Program-made: the position numbers and the translations under genes | The notes under the pieces: model-generated | What the model saw: the letters and a program-made list of their open reading frames with translations, nothing else | Told to the model about the DNA's origin: nothing | The model's database searches: none | Assembly (NCBI GenBank): GCA_005405945.1 | Contig: BJHW01000001.1 | Span: 3,658,001 to 3,722,000, forward strand | Direction of reading: 5' to 3' | Length of the DNA: 64,000 nucleotides | Source: Streptomyces violaceusniger | GTDB lineage: Bacteria; Actinomycetota; Actinomycetes; Streptomycetales; Streptomycetaceae | In this document: positions 56,677 to 64,000 of the stretch, in pieces | Layout of the letters: the number at the start of each line of letters is the position of its first letter | How positions within the stretch are numbered: position 1 is the first letter of the stretch

Positions 56677-58233
56677 ATGGCACGGATTGTGGTGATCGGC
56701 TCCGGGATGGGCGCCATGGCGGCGGCCGCCCGGCTGGCCGTGGCGGGCCACCGGGTGGTGGTGTACGAGCGCGGGCGCACCCATGGCGGCGGGGTCGGCC
56801 GCTTCGAGCGGGACGGCTTCCGCTTCGACACGGGCCCGGGGCTGCTGCATCTTCCCGCCGTCCACCGGGATCTGTTCGTGAAGACCGGCAAGCAGACCCT
56901 GGAGCAGAGCGTGGAGCTCGTCCAGGTCGACCCGGCGAGCCGGCACCTCTTCGCCGACGGCACGGACGTCCGGCTGCCCAACGCCTCGCGGGCCGGGGTG
57001 CTCCAGGCGCTGGACGGCGCCTTCGGCGCGGGCGCGGGCGAGCGTTGGAGCGATCTGGTCAACCGGGCACGCGAGGTGTGGGACGCCACCCGCAGACCGC
57101 TCCTGGAGGAGCCGCTGCGCGCCGACTGGCGGGTCCTGGGCCGCGACCCCTATCCGGCCGCGCCCGTGCGGCGCGGCCGGTTCGGCGGCCTGTTCCGCCG
57201 GGGCGACGCCGCCAGGCCGCCCACGCTCGCCGAGGTGGCCCGCCGTGAGCTGAGGGATCCGCGCGCCGTGGCCCTCCTGGAGAGCCATGCGCTGGCGCAC
57301 GGCCTGGACCCGCGCTCCGCCCCCGCCGCGGCCACCGTGCTGCCCTATGTCGAGCAGACGTTCGGCACCTGGTATGTGCGCGGGGGGATGCGGGCGCTCG
57401 CCGATGCCCTCCATGAGCGCTGCCGTCAGCGGAAGGTGGAGTTCCACTTCGAGACCGAGGTCACGGGCATCCTGGAGAAGGACGGCCGCGCGGTGGGTGT
57501 GGAGCTGGCCGACGGCACCGTCGCGGAGGCCGACGCCGTGGTCTCCGGCATCGACCCCGCGCTGCTGCCCCCGCTGCTCGGCGGGCAGCGGCCCTGGCGG
57601 GAAGGGGACGTGCGGCCGGAGCCCGGAGCGGGCGGCGGCACACCGGGGCGGCTGACCGTCCTTCTGGCGCTGCGCGGCGCCCGCCGCGAGGACACCGCGC
57701 ACCGCACCGTGGTCCACGCCCCGGACCGGGACGCGGAGTTGGCCGCCGTCTTCGGCGACGGCCAGGGGCTCCGCGAGCCCTGCCCCCGCCCCACGGTGAT
57801 CGTGCTGCGCCCGGACGACCCCACGGTGCGCCCGGACGCGGAGCACGAGGCCGTCACCCTTACCGCCGTCGTCGCCCCGCACGGTCCGGTGGACTGGACG
57901 GACACCGCGGCGGCGGAGCGGGCCGCCCAGCGGCTGATCACGGCCGCCGAGGCCGCGATACCGGATCTGCCGGGCCGGCTGCTGTGGCATGAGGTCCGCA
58001 CCCCCGCCGACACCGCGGCGGAGACGGGCGCCCGGGGCGGCGGCGTTCCGGGCCCGGTGCTCGCCGGGGCGGACGGCGCGTTTCTGCGGCCCGCCAACGT
58101 CACCCGGATACCGGGCCTGTATCTGGCGGGCGGCTGGGCCCATCCGGGCGGCGGGCTCGCCCACGCGGGGATGTCGGGCGCGCTGGTGGCCGGGCTGATC
58201 GTCGAGGGCGGGGACTGGCGCGGCTCCCAGTAG
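56677..58233 (+). CDS. Phytoene-desaturase-like FAD-dependent oxidoreductase
   Basis: This is a 518-residue protein from ATG 56677. The FAD-binding Rossmann motif is IVVIGSGMGAMAAAARLAVAGHRVVVYERG, followed by GGGVGRFERDGFRFDTGPGLLHLP, typical of the CrtI/retinol-saturase family. The C-terminal FAD motif is RIPGLYLAGGWAHPGGGLAHAGMSGALVAGLI. There is no second carotenoid gene nearby, so a carotenoid substrate is not supported. Orthologues are common near metF in Streptomyces as far as I recall. A weak ribosome site precedes the ATG. Confidence 0.88.
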   Translation: MARIVVIGSGMGAMAAAARLAVAGHRVVVYERGRTHGGGVGRFERDGFRFDTGPGLLHLPAVHRDLFVKTGKQTLEQSVELVQVDPASRHLFADGTDVRLPNASRAGVLQALDGAFGAGAGERWSDLVNRAREVWDATRRPLLEEPLRADWRVLGRDPYPAAPVRRGRFGGLFRRGDAARPPTLAEVARRELRDPRAVALLESHALAHGLDPRSAPAAATVLPYVEQTFGTWYVRGGMRALADALHERCRQRKVEFHFETEVTGILEKDGRAVGVELADGTVAEADAVVSGIDPALLPPLLGGQRPWREGDVRPEPGAGGGTPGRLTVLLALRGARREDTAHRTVVHAPDRDAELAAVFGDGQGLREPCPRPTVIVLRPDDPTVRPDAEHEAVTLTAVVAPHGPVDWTDTAAAERAAQRLITAAEAAIPDLPGRLLWHEVRTPADTAAETGARGGGVPGPVLAGADGAFLRPANVTRIPGLYLAGGWAHPGGGLAHAGMSGALVAGLIVEGGDWRGSQ

Positions 58234-58249
58234 CGCGGGCCCCAGCGGC

Positions 58250-58312
58250 GCGTCCCCGCCGTGGCGCGGGGCGTCCCCGCCGTGGCGCGGGGCGTCCCCG
58301 CCGTGGCGCGGG
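58250..58312. repeat. Three perfect 21-bp tandem repeats
   Basis: Units GCGTCCCCGCCGTGGCGCGG plus G start at 58250, 58271 and 58292, just after the desaturase-like gene and before the terminator. Confidence 0.9.
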
Positions 58313-58350
58313 CCCCGGGAAACGAGTGGCGCGGGCTCCGGAAACGCGCG

Positions 58351-58382
58351 GGTGGGTGCCGCTCCCGGGAGCGGCACCCACC
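58351..58382. terminator. Bidirectional terminator, 32-bp perfect palindrome
   Basis: GGTGGGTGCCGCTCCC is followed directly by its reverse complement (58351-58382). It separates the convergent ends of the desaturase-like gene and the Tyr/Gln-rich membrane protein gene. Confidence 0.88.
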
Positions 58383-58394
58383 TGTCGGCGGAGC

Positions 58395-59395
58395 TCAGTA
58401 GCGGTACTGCTCGTCGAAGTCCTGCGGGTAGCCCTGGTTCTGGCCCTGGTGCTGCTGCTGGTACGGGTACGTCTGCTGGTCCGCCGGGGGCGCGGCGTCG
58501 CCCTCGCGCTGCTGCGGCACCCAGGGCCCGCCGGACTGTGTCACGTCGTACACCGGGTCCGGCGAGGCGTAGCCGGCCTCGGCCGCCCAGTGGTCGCCGC
58601 CGCCGTAGGTCCCGCCGTACGGATCCTGCTGGCCGTAGGCCGCGTACTGCTCGGCGTACTGCTGCTGGCCGTACGCCTGCTGGTCATACGTCTGCTGATC
58701 GTAGGGCTGGGCCTGGGGCTGGGCGCCGCCGTACGGGTCCTGGCCGTAGGCCGCGTACGCCTCGTTCCCGTAGCCGTACTGCCCGGCCTGGCCCGCCTGG
58801 TCCGCGTAGACGTCCTGGCCGTAGTTGTGGCCCTGCCCCTGGCTGTGGTCCTGCTGCGCGCCGTAGCCGCCGTACGTCTCGTACGCGCTGTAGCCGTCCG
58901 CCGCCGCGCCGCTGTACGCGCCCGAGGCCGGAGTGAAGGGGGACGGCTCATCGTAGACGCCGTACTCGCCGGTGTCGTCGGGCATCGGCTGCGGCTGGTA
59001 GGTGGGCGGATCCGGCTGGTACGTGGGCGGCTCCGGCCGCGCCGCCGGGACCGCCTCCAGGTCGGAGACCTCGAGGATCGGCTCCTTGTCCGCGTCATCC
59101 GGCCGGGTGCTCTTCCCTCGCGCCCGAGCAGCCCCGGCAGCCCGCCGCTCAGCGCCCAGCCCGCGGCGAAGCCGCGCCGGAAGGAGAGCGTCACATACGT
59201 CTGGCCGACCGCGAAGGCGATCGCGCCCGCCCCGATCACCGGAACCGACGGGATCAGCACACCGACGACCACGCCCAGGAAGCCGACGAAGGCCAGCAGC
59301 CGCCAGCGGAGCCGCGCCTTGTACTGCAGGAGGACCTCTCCCAGCAGCCACAGCGCGACGACGCCGAAAGCGATGTAGAGGACCGTCCAGCCCAT
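58395..59395 (-). CDS. Membrane protein with long Tyr/Gln-rich tail (apparent frameshift)
   Basis: The restored product is about 333 residues from ATG 59395 (MGWTVLYIAFGVVALWLLGEVLLQYKARLRWRLL). The first 75 or so residues hold two or three helices. The tail then reads DKEPILEVSDLEAVPAARPEPPTYQP and continues as about 200 residues rich in Tyr, Gln, Gly, Asp and Ala with repeats such as YDQQTYDQQAYGQQQYAEQ. The frame breaks near 59115-59117. One more G on the coding strand gives GREGKSTRPDDADKEP. The composition resembles prion-like or phase-separating tails. Its function is unknown. It lies next to metF on the same strand, 40 bp away. Confidence 0.82.
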
Positions 59396-59435
59396 GCCCG
59401 CCCCTCTCAATGCGGCCGCCCGTCGGCTGCCGTCA

Positions 59436-60353
59436 TCAGGACCGCTGATGCAGTCCCAGATTCTCGTAGATTTCCAGCGTCGCCGTGGAGTGGTTCAGGG
59501 TAATGAAGTGCAGCCCGGGGATCTCCTCGGCCATCAACCGTGCGCACAGCTTCGTGGCGTAGTCGATCCCGATCGAGCGTACAGCCGCCGGGTCGTCCTT
59601 CACCGCCAGGATCCGCTCGGCCAGTTCGGGCGGGAACGCCGCGTTGCTGAGCTGCGCGAACCGCTCGATCTGCTTGACGTTCGTGACCGGCATGATCTCA
59701 GGGATGATCGGTGTCGTACAGCCCGCCGCGGCGACCCGGTCGCGCAGCCGCAGATAGTCCTCGGGATAGAAGAACATCTGCGTGATGGCGAAGTCGGCGC
59801 CCGCGCGGCACTTGTCGATGAAGTGACGGATGTCGGTGTCCCAGTCCGTCGAGCGGGGGTGCATCTCGGGGAACGCGGCCACGCCGACACAGAAGTCGCC
59901 GGACTCCTTGATCAGCCGGACCAGATCGGCGGCGTAGGTGAGACCGTCGGGGTGCTGGACCCACTCCCCCATGGGATCGCCCGGCGGGTCGCCGCGCAGG
60001 GCCAGCATGTTCCGGATCCCGGCGCCGGCGTACTGCCCGATGATGTTGCGCAGCTCGGCCCGGGAGTGGTTGACGGCGGTCAGATGGGCGACGGGGGTGA
60101 GCGTGGTGTCCGTCGCGATGCGCTCGGTGGCACGCACGGTGCCCTCGCGGGAGGAACCACCTGCTCCGTAGGTCACGGAGACGAAGGTGGGCGAGACGGC
60201 TTCCAGCCTGCGGATGGCGTTCCACAGCGTCTGCTCGCCCTTCGCCGTTTTGGGGGCGGAGAATTCGAAGGAATACGACTGCTCGCCCGACGCGAGCAGA
60301 TCGCGCACGGTTCGGGCGCGATCGGTCCTGGTGGAAGCGTTGCCTAGGGCCAT
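59436..60353 (-). CDS. metF: 5,10-methylenetetrahydrofolate reductase
   Basis: This is a 305-residue (beta/alpha)8 flavoenzyme that makes 5-methyltetrahydrofolate for methionine synthesis. The catalytic Glu is in SYSFEFSAPKTAKGE, and the folate/FAD sites are in FVSVTYGAGGSSREGT, NMLALRGDPPGDPMGEW and FAITQMFFYPEDYLR. ATG 60353 is the start. No S-adenosylmethionine riboswitch was recognised in the upstream 339 bp. The downstream Tyr/Gln-rich gene may be co-transcribed. Confidence 0.96.
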   Translation of the reverse strand: MALGNASTRTDRARTVRDLLASGEQSYSFEFSAPKTAKGEQTLWNAIRRLEAVSPTFVSVTYGAGGSSREGTVRATERIATDTTLTPVAHLTAVNHSRAELRNIIGQYAGAGIRNMLALRGDPPGDPMGEWVQHPDGLTYAADLVRLIKESGDFCVGVAAFPEMHPRSTDWDTDIRHFIDKCRAGADFAITQMFFYPEDYLRLRDRVAAAGCTTPIIPEIMPVTNVKQIERFAQLSNAAFPPELAERILAVKDDPAAVRSIGIDYATKLCARLMAEEIPGLHFITLNHSTATLEIYENLGLHQRS

Positions 60354-60692
60354 GTGTGCAGGCTATCCACCCGGCCCGGCTACGCCCACCCGACCTCGGG
60401 GATATGGGGGTTTTGCCAGTTTCCTGTCCGCAGTGCGGACAGTTCCGTACGCCTCGACCGGCGGGCGGGCCGGGCCGGATGAAAGGTGGGTGAAGCCCAG
60501 GTGAAAAGCCGGGCCAGGGTAAGGGGCGGGCCCCGGTCAAGCTGGATGCCGGCCGGGCCGGGCCCTGTCCTGGCCGGGCAAGGCCTGGTCGGGTCGGGTC
60601 GGGCAAGGCCTGGTCGGGTCGGGTCGGGCAAGGCCTGGTCGGGCCGGGCCGGGCCCCGGGCGGGCCCCCACCCCGGCCGGGTCGTACCCCGG
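60354..60692. repeat. Gap with three 25-bp tandem repeats
   Basis: The 339-bp gap between metF and thiE holds no gene. Three 25-bp units (GGGCAAGGCCTGGTCGGGTC plus GGGTC) lie at 60576-60600, 60601-60625 and 60626-60650, the last with C for T at two positions. They are flanked by GGCCGGGCC palindromes. Confidence 0.8.
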
Positions 60693-61352
60693 TCACGCCG
60701 CCGCGCGGACCCGCTTCGCCAGCTCAGCCGTCGCCCCCGCCGGGTCGTCGGTGGCCGTGATGGCCCGGACCACGACGATGCGGCGGGCGCCCGCCTCCAG
60801 GACCTGGTCCAGATTGGAGGCGTCGATTCCGCCGATGGCGAACCACGGCCGCTCCGTGCCCAGCGCGGCGGCGTAGCGCACCAGGGACAGCCCCGGGGCG
60901 GGGCGGCCCGGCTTGGTGGGGGTGGGCCAGCAGGGGCCGGTGCAGAAATAGTCCACACCGGGCTGGACTGCCGCCGCGTCCACCTCCGCCTCCGCATGGG
61001 TGGAGCGCCCGATCAGCACGTCCTCGCCGAGGATCGCCCGCGCCGCGGGCACCGGCAGATCGCCCTGGCCCAGATGGAGCACGTCCGAGCCGATGGCATG
61101 CGCGATATCGGCCCGGTCATTGACGGCCAGCAGCTTGCCGTGCCGACGGCAGGCGTCCGCGAAGACCTGGAGGTGCTCCAGCTCCTCGGCCGCCTCCATC
61201 TCCTTTTCCCGCAGCTGGACGATGTCCACCCCCGCCCCCAGGACGGCGTCCAGGAACTCCGGCAGGTCGCCCTGGCGCTTCCGGGCGTCGGTGCACAGAT
61301 AGAGGCGGGCGTCGGCCAGCCGCTCGCGAGCGGTGGTGGCGGCGGTGGACAT
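60693..61352 (-). CDS. thiE: Thiamine-phosphate synthase
   Basis: This is a 219-residue TIM-barrel enzyme that joins hydroxymethylpyrimidine pyrophosphate and thiazole phosphate to thiamine phosphate. The pyrophosphate/metal residues are in VDIVQLREKEM, LLAVNDRADIA and VLHLGQGDLP. The product end is GPCWPTPTKPGRP (normally G-P-x-x-x-T-x-T-K). The phosphate loop is WFAIGGIDASNL. The segment CTGPCWPT has Trp-Pro in place of the usual Val-Trp or Val-Phe, a small oddity. ATG 61352 is the start. Other thi genes are not in the window, and no TPP riboswitch was recognised. Confidence 0.93.
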   Translation of the reverse strand: MSTAATTARERLADARLYLCTDARKRQGDLPEFLDAVLGAGVDIVQLREKEMEAAEELEHLQVFADACRRHGKLLAVNDRADIAHAIGSDVLHLGQGDLPVPAARAILGEDVLIGRSTHAEAEVDAAAVQPGVDYFCTGPCWPTPTKPGRPAPGLSLVRYAAALGTERPWFAIGGIDASNLDQVLEAGARRIVVVRAITATDDPAGATAELAKRVRAAA

Positions 61353-61542
61353 GGATTCCCCCGGAGGGTCGGGCGGCGTACGGGCCGAGAGTGGAACCCG
61401 GCCCGTACGCCAGGTGCGATCTGTTCGATCAGGTGTTGCGATCAGGTGCGGTGACGGCGTCAGACCGCGGGCGTGCCGGCCGCGGGTCAGGACGGCGTCG
61501 AACGCGAGGGTTCGGTCCGCGAGAGTCCGGCCGACGAGGGCG

Positions 61543-61908
61543 TCAGACGGCGAGGGCCTGAGCTCGCCGCTTCACTTCCGTGCCACGATTCTCGCTCAGC
61601 GCCCGTGCCGGGGTGCCGGGCAGGCTCGGGTCGGGGGTGAAGAGCCACTCCAGCATCTCTTCGTCACTGAAGCCGTCGTCCTTCAGAAGCGTCAAGGTCC
61701 CCACGAGGCCCTTGACGACCTTTCCGTCACCGATGAACTCCTCGGGCACCTGAAGGACCCTGTTCTCGCCACGGCGCACGGCGATCAGGTGGCCCTCCTT
61801 GACCAGCTGCCGGACGCGCGTCACCTCGACCCCCAGCCGTTCGGCGACGTCGGGGAGGGTGAGCCAGGCGGGGACGAGAGCATCGATCTTTGCGTCAATC
61901 TCGGTCAC
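61543..61908 (-). CDS. Rv2175c-family DNA-binding protein
   Basis: This is a 121-residue protein with an N-terminal winged helix-turn-helix (WLTLPDVAERLGVEVTRVRQLVKEGHLIAVRRGENRVLQVPEEFI) and a C-terminal domain (VKGLVGTLTLLKDDGFSDEEMLEWLFTPDPSLPGTPARALSENRGTEVKRRAQAL). In M. tuberculosis Rv2175c is a DNA-binding substrate of the kinase PknL. Here no kinase gene is adjacent. GTG 61908 is the start. Its targets are unknown. Confidence 0.9.
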   Translation of the reverse strand: MTEIDAKIDALVPAWLTLPDVAERLGVEVTRVRQLVKEGHLIAVRRGENRVLQVPEEFIGDGKVVKGLVGTLTLLKDDGFSDEEMLEWLFTPDPSLPGTPARALSENRGTEVKRRAQALAV

Positions 61909-62022
61909 GGAACAAGCCTGCCATCTGGGACTGACAGTGGGTAGCCGGGCGCCCGCCGCGCGGGCCGCCCGCCCCGCCCCGGGTGCCCCGGCCGGTCGGC
62001 CGATCGGCGGTCGGCCGACCGG

Positions 62023-63276
62023 TCAGAGGACGGCCGACTTCAGCGGCACCGAGGGGTTCTCGGCCCGCGTCCGGTCCAGCCGGGCGCCGCGCTCGATCAG
62101 CTTGCGCCCCTGGGCCAGATCGCGCGGACGGCCGACGGCCAGCAGGGCGACCAGGGCGCCCTCGCGCAGCCAGCACACGGACCAGGCTGCCCCGGCCGGG
62201 TCGCCGCGCCAGACCAGCTCGTCGGCCTCCGAGTGGTGCCCGGCGTACTGCACGAAGCGCCCGAACTGCTCGGACCAGAAGTACGGCACCGGGTCGTAGA
62301 CCACACCGGGGAAGTGGGCGGCCGTCCGGCTCCCGACCACGTTGGCGGCGACGGTGCGCGGCCCCTGGAGCGCGTTGTCCCAGTGGTGCACCAGCAGCCG
62401 CGTTCCGTAGCGGGCGGACGGGAAGGAGGCGCAGTCGCCGACCGCGTAGACGTCCGGCGCGGAGGTGCGCAGCCGGTCGTCGGCGGCGACGGACCGGTCC
62501 TCGGCCAGCTCCACGCCGGAGCCCGCGAGCCAGTCCGTGGTCGGCCGGGCCCCGATGCCGACGACCACCGCGCTCGCGCGCAGCCGGGCGCCGTCGCCGA
62601 GGAGCAACCCGCTCTCGTCGACGGAGACCACTCGGGCGCCCGTGACCAGGCGGGCTCCGTAATCCGCGTACCAGGCCGCCATGGGGGCCGCGACCTCGGC
62701 GGGGAGCGCGCCCGCCAGCGGCCGGTGCGCGGCCTCGACGACGGTCACGGCGCAGCCCGCCTCGCGCGCGGCCGTGGCGAACTCCGCGCCGATCCAGCCC
62801 GCCCCCACGACCGCGATCTCGCGCTGCCGGGCGAGCACCGGGCGCAGCCGCTCGGCGTCGTCCAGCGTGCGCAGCAGATGGACGCCGGGCTCTTCTTCGC
62901 TGCCCGGCAGCGGGATCGGCTCGGCGCCGGTGGCGATCACCAGGACGTCGTACGGGAGCTGGCCGGTCGCGGTCTCGACGAGCCGCTTGTCCGGGCGCAG
63001 GCCGGTGACCTGGACGCCGAGGCGCAGTCCGATGCCGAGCCCGGCGAAGTCCACGTCGAGCGTCGAGCCCTCGGCCTTTCCGAGCAGTACGGCCTTGGAC
63101 AGCGGGGGCCGGTCGTAGGGCTGGTGGCGCTCCGCGCCCAGCAGGACGATCTCCCCGGTCCAGCCCTGTTCGCGCAGCGCGACGGCGGTTTGCACCCCCG
63201 CCATGCCCGCTCCGACGATCACCACGCGCTGTCCGCCGCCGTTCGAGGACGGCTTCGTCGTCGTCTCATCGCTCAC
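62023..63276 (-). CDS. FAD-dependent pyridine nucleotide-disulfide oxidoreductase (ferredoxin-reductase-like)
   Basis: This is a 417-residue protein from GTG 63276 (VSDETTTKPSSNGG). FAD motif: RVVIVGAGMAGVQTAVALREQGW. The NAD motif is IAVVGAGWIGAEFATAAREAG, and the second FAD motif is SAPDVYAVGDCASFPS. There is no CxxxxC redox pair, so it belongs with putidaredoxin/rubredoxin-reductase types that pass electrons to a separate protein. The C-terminal domain ends LAQGRKLIERGARLD. The frame continues upstream into repeats, which is not used. No ferredoxin gene is in view. Confidence 0.92.
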   Translation of the reverse strand: MSDETTTKPSSNGGGQRVVIVGAGMAGVQTAVALREQGWTGEIVLLGAERHQPYDRPPLSKAVLLGKAEGSTLDVDFAGLGIGLRLGVQVTGLRPDKRLVETATGQLPYDVLVIATGAEPIPLPGSEEEPGVHLLRTLDDAERLRPVLARQREIAVVGAGWIGAEFATAAREAGCAVTVVEAAHRPLAGALPAEVAAPMAAWYADYGARLVTGARVVSVDESGLLLGDGARLRASAVVVGIGARPTTDWLAGSGVELAEDRSVAADDRLRTSAPDVYAVGDCASFPSARYGTRLLVHHWDNALQGPRTVAANVVGSRTAAHFPGVVYDPVPYFWSEQFGRFVQYAGHHSEADELVWRGDPAGAAWSVCWLREGALVALLAVGRPRDLAQGRKLIERGARLDRTRAENPSVPLKSAVL

Positions 63277-63416
63277 ACGATCACTGTATTGCGGCTGGTG
63301 GGGCGGACTGGAGAGCGGCTTGCGAGAGGTCGGACACAGAGTGGGGGCGGACGGGGGGCGGGTACGGGTTTTGGGCGGGTGCGGGTTGTGGGTGCCTCCG
63401 GCGGTGAGCCCCCACC

Positions 63417-64000
63417 CCGCCCCTTCCCGAAACGAGGGGGCTGCGCCCCTCGCACCCCCGCCGGGGCGGGGGTGCGACGCGGGAGTGGTGGGGGGGAACG
63501 CGCCGGGGGCTGAGGTCGGACACGCCGGAAGGGCTGGGCCAGACGCGCCGGGGGCCGGGGCCGACACGCGGGGGCTGGGGCGGACACGCCAGAGGGCTGA
63601 AGTCGGACATCCCGGGCAGGGGCAGACACGCCGGAGGCTGGGGCGGGACGCGCCGGGGGCGGGGCCGGGGGCGACGCGCCCGAACGGCTGGGGGCGGACA
63701 CACGGGGGTGGATGGGGAACCGCCGGAGGCCAGGGGGCGACACACCGGAAGGGCTCACACGGGGGCTGAGGCGACACACCGGAAGGGGTCGGATCGGACA
63801 CGGGGGCTGAATGGGGAACCGCCGGAGGCCGGGGCGACACACCGGAAGGGGTCGGGTCGGACACACGGAGGGCTGAGACGACACGCCAGGGCCGGGGGCG
63901 ACACGCCGGAAGGGGTCGGGTCGGACACACGGGGGGATGGGGCACCGCCGGGGGCTGGGGTGCCTGGTTTATGGCCGCTCTTTCGGGCGATTCGGGGCAC
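63417..64000. repeat. Repeat element and degenerate tandem array running off the right edge
   Basis: From 63277 to the edge no gene is supported. CCGCCCCTTCCCG at 63417-63429 is identical to the left end of the element at 4407. Hairpin arms TCGCACCCCCGCC (63450-63462) and GGCGGGGGTGCGA (63465-63477) follow. From about 63480 on, imperfect units with CACGCCGGAAGGG, CGGACACACGGG and CACACCGGAAGGGGTCGG(A/G)TCGGACAC recur about a dozen times. The matching right end is not seen before 64000. Confidence 0.75.

Noticed and set aside
60354..60692. S-adenosylmethionine or other riboswitch upstream of metF
   Set aside because: No conserved riboswitch core could be recognised. The gap is mostly GC-rich repeats.

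Overview
The window is a stretch of Streptomyces-type chromosome (phylum Actinomycetota, possibly a close relative of Streptomyces). The evidence is the very high GC with third-position GC bias, frequent GTG starts, long antisense open frames, and gene content and order matching the chromosomal core around the Streptomyces division and cell-wall (dcw) cluster: divIVA, yggT, sepF, yggS, pgeF, ftsZ, ftsQ, murG, ftsW, murD, mraY, murF, murE, ftsI, ftsL, rsmH. No tRNA, rRNA, CRISPR array, prophage or insertion sequence is visible.

Layout. 1-1.4 kb: the start of an asparaginase gene, divergent from a LacI-family regulator, with a palindromic operator between them. 1.5-6.5 kb: a DUF2567 membrane protein, an ABC-2 transporter pair, a repeat-filled gap and a NYN-domain protein. 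6.8-12.2 kb: a 59-residue basic protein, dnaE and a DUF2252 protein. 12.3-18.7 kb: two thioredoxin-fold CxxC proteins flanking a membrane protein, a Tat-exported PhoD-like phosphodiesterase, a dienelactone-hydrolase-like protein and an MscS channel. 18.7-21.7 kb: a leftward group of GNAT, rluD, lspA and a DksA/TraR zinc protein. 22.0-25.4 kb: ileS behind an isoleucine T-box leader. 25.7-43.9 kb: the leftward dcw cluster. 44.3-50.6 kb: a beta-carbonic anhydrase, the MoxR/DUF58/transglutaminase operon and a DUF3040 protein. 50.9-56.3 kb: a methyltransferase, a SAV_6107-family HEPN protein, and an ABC ATPase/YhgE-Pip/TetR operon with a candidate TetR operator. 56.7-63.3 kb: a phytoene-desaturase-like oxidoreductase, a membrane protein with a Tyr/Gln-rich tail, metF, thiE, an Rv2175c-family DNA-binding protein and an FAD reductase. 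The last 0.7 kb is degenerate repeats.

How the genes work together. The core makes and polymerises peptidoglycan precursor (murE, murF, mraY, murD, murG, ftsW, ftsI) and assembles septa and tips (ftsZ, sepF, ftsQ, ftsL, divIVA). lspA and the MoxR/DUF58/transglutaminase operon serve the envelope. dnaE, ileS and rluD are replication and translation genes.

Two points affect how this sequence should be read. First, at least 16 places in 12 genes, including ftsZ, sepF, rsmH and lspA, carry what looks like one missing base in a G/C run. Restoring one base rejoins the expected protein each time, which suggests base-calling error rather than real pseudogenes. Coordinates for these genes are therefore given across the frameshift. 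Second, three intergenic regions share an end sequence (CCGCCCCTTCCC). In two of them it forms perfect terminal inverted repeats around palindromic or tandemly repeated DNA, so this looks like a dispersed repeat-element family.
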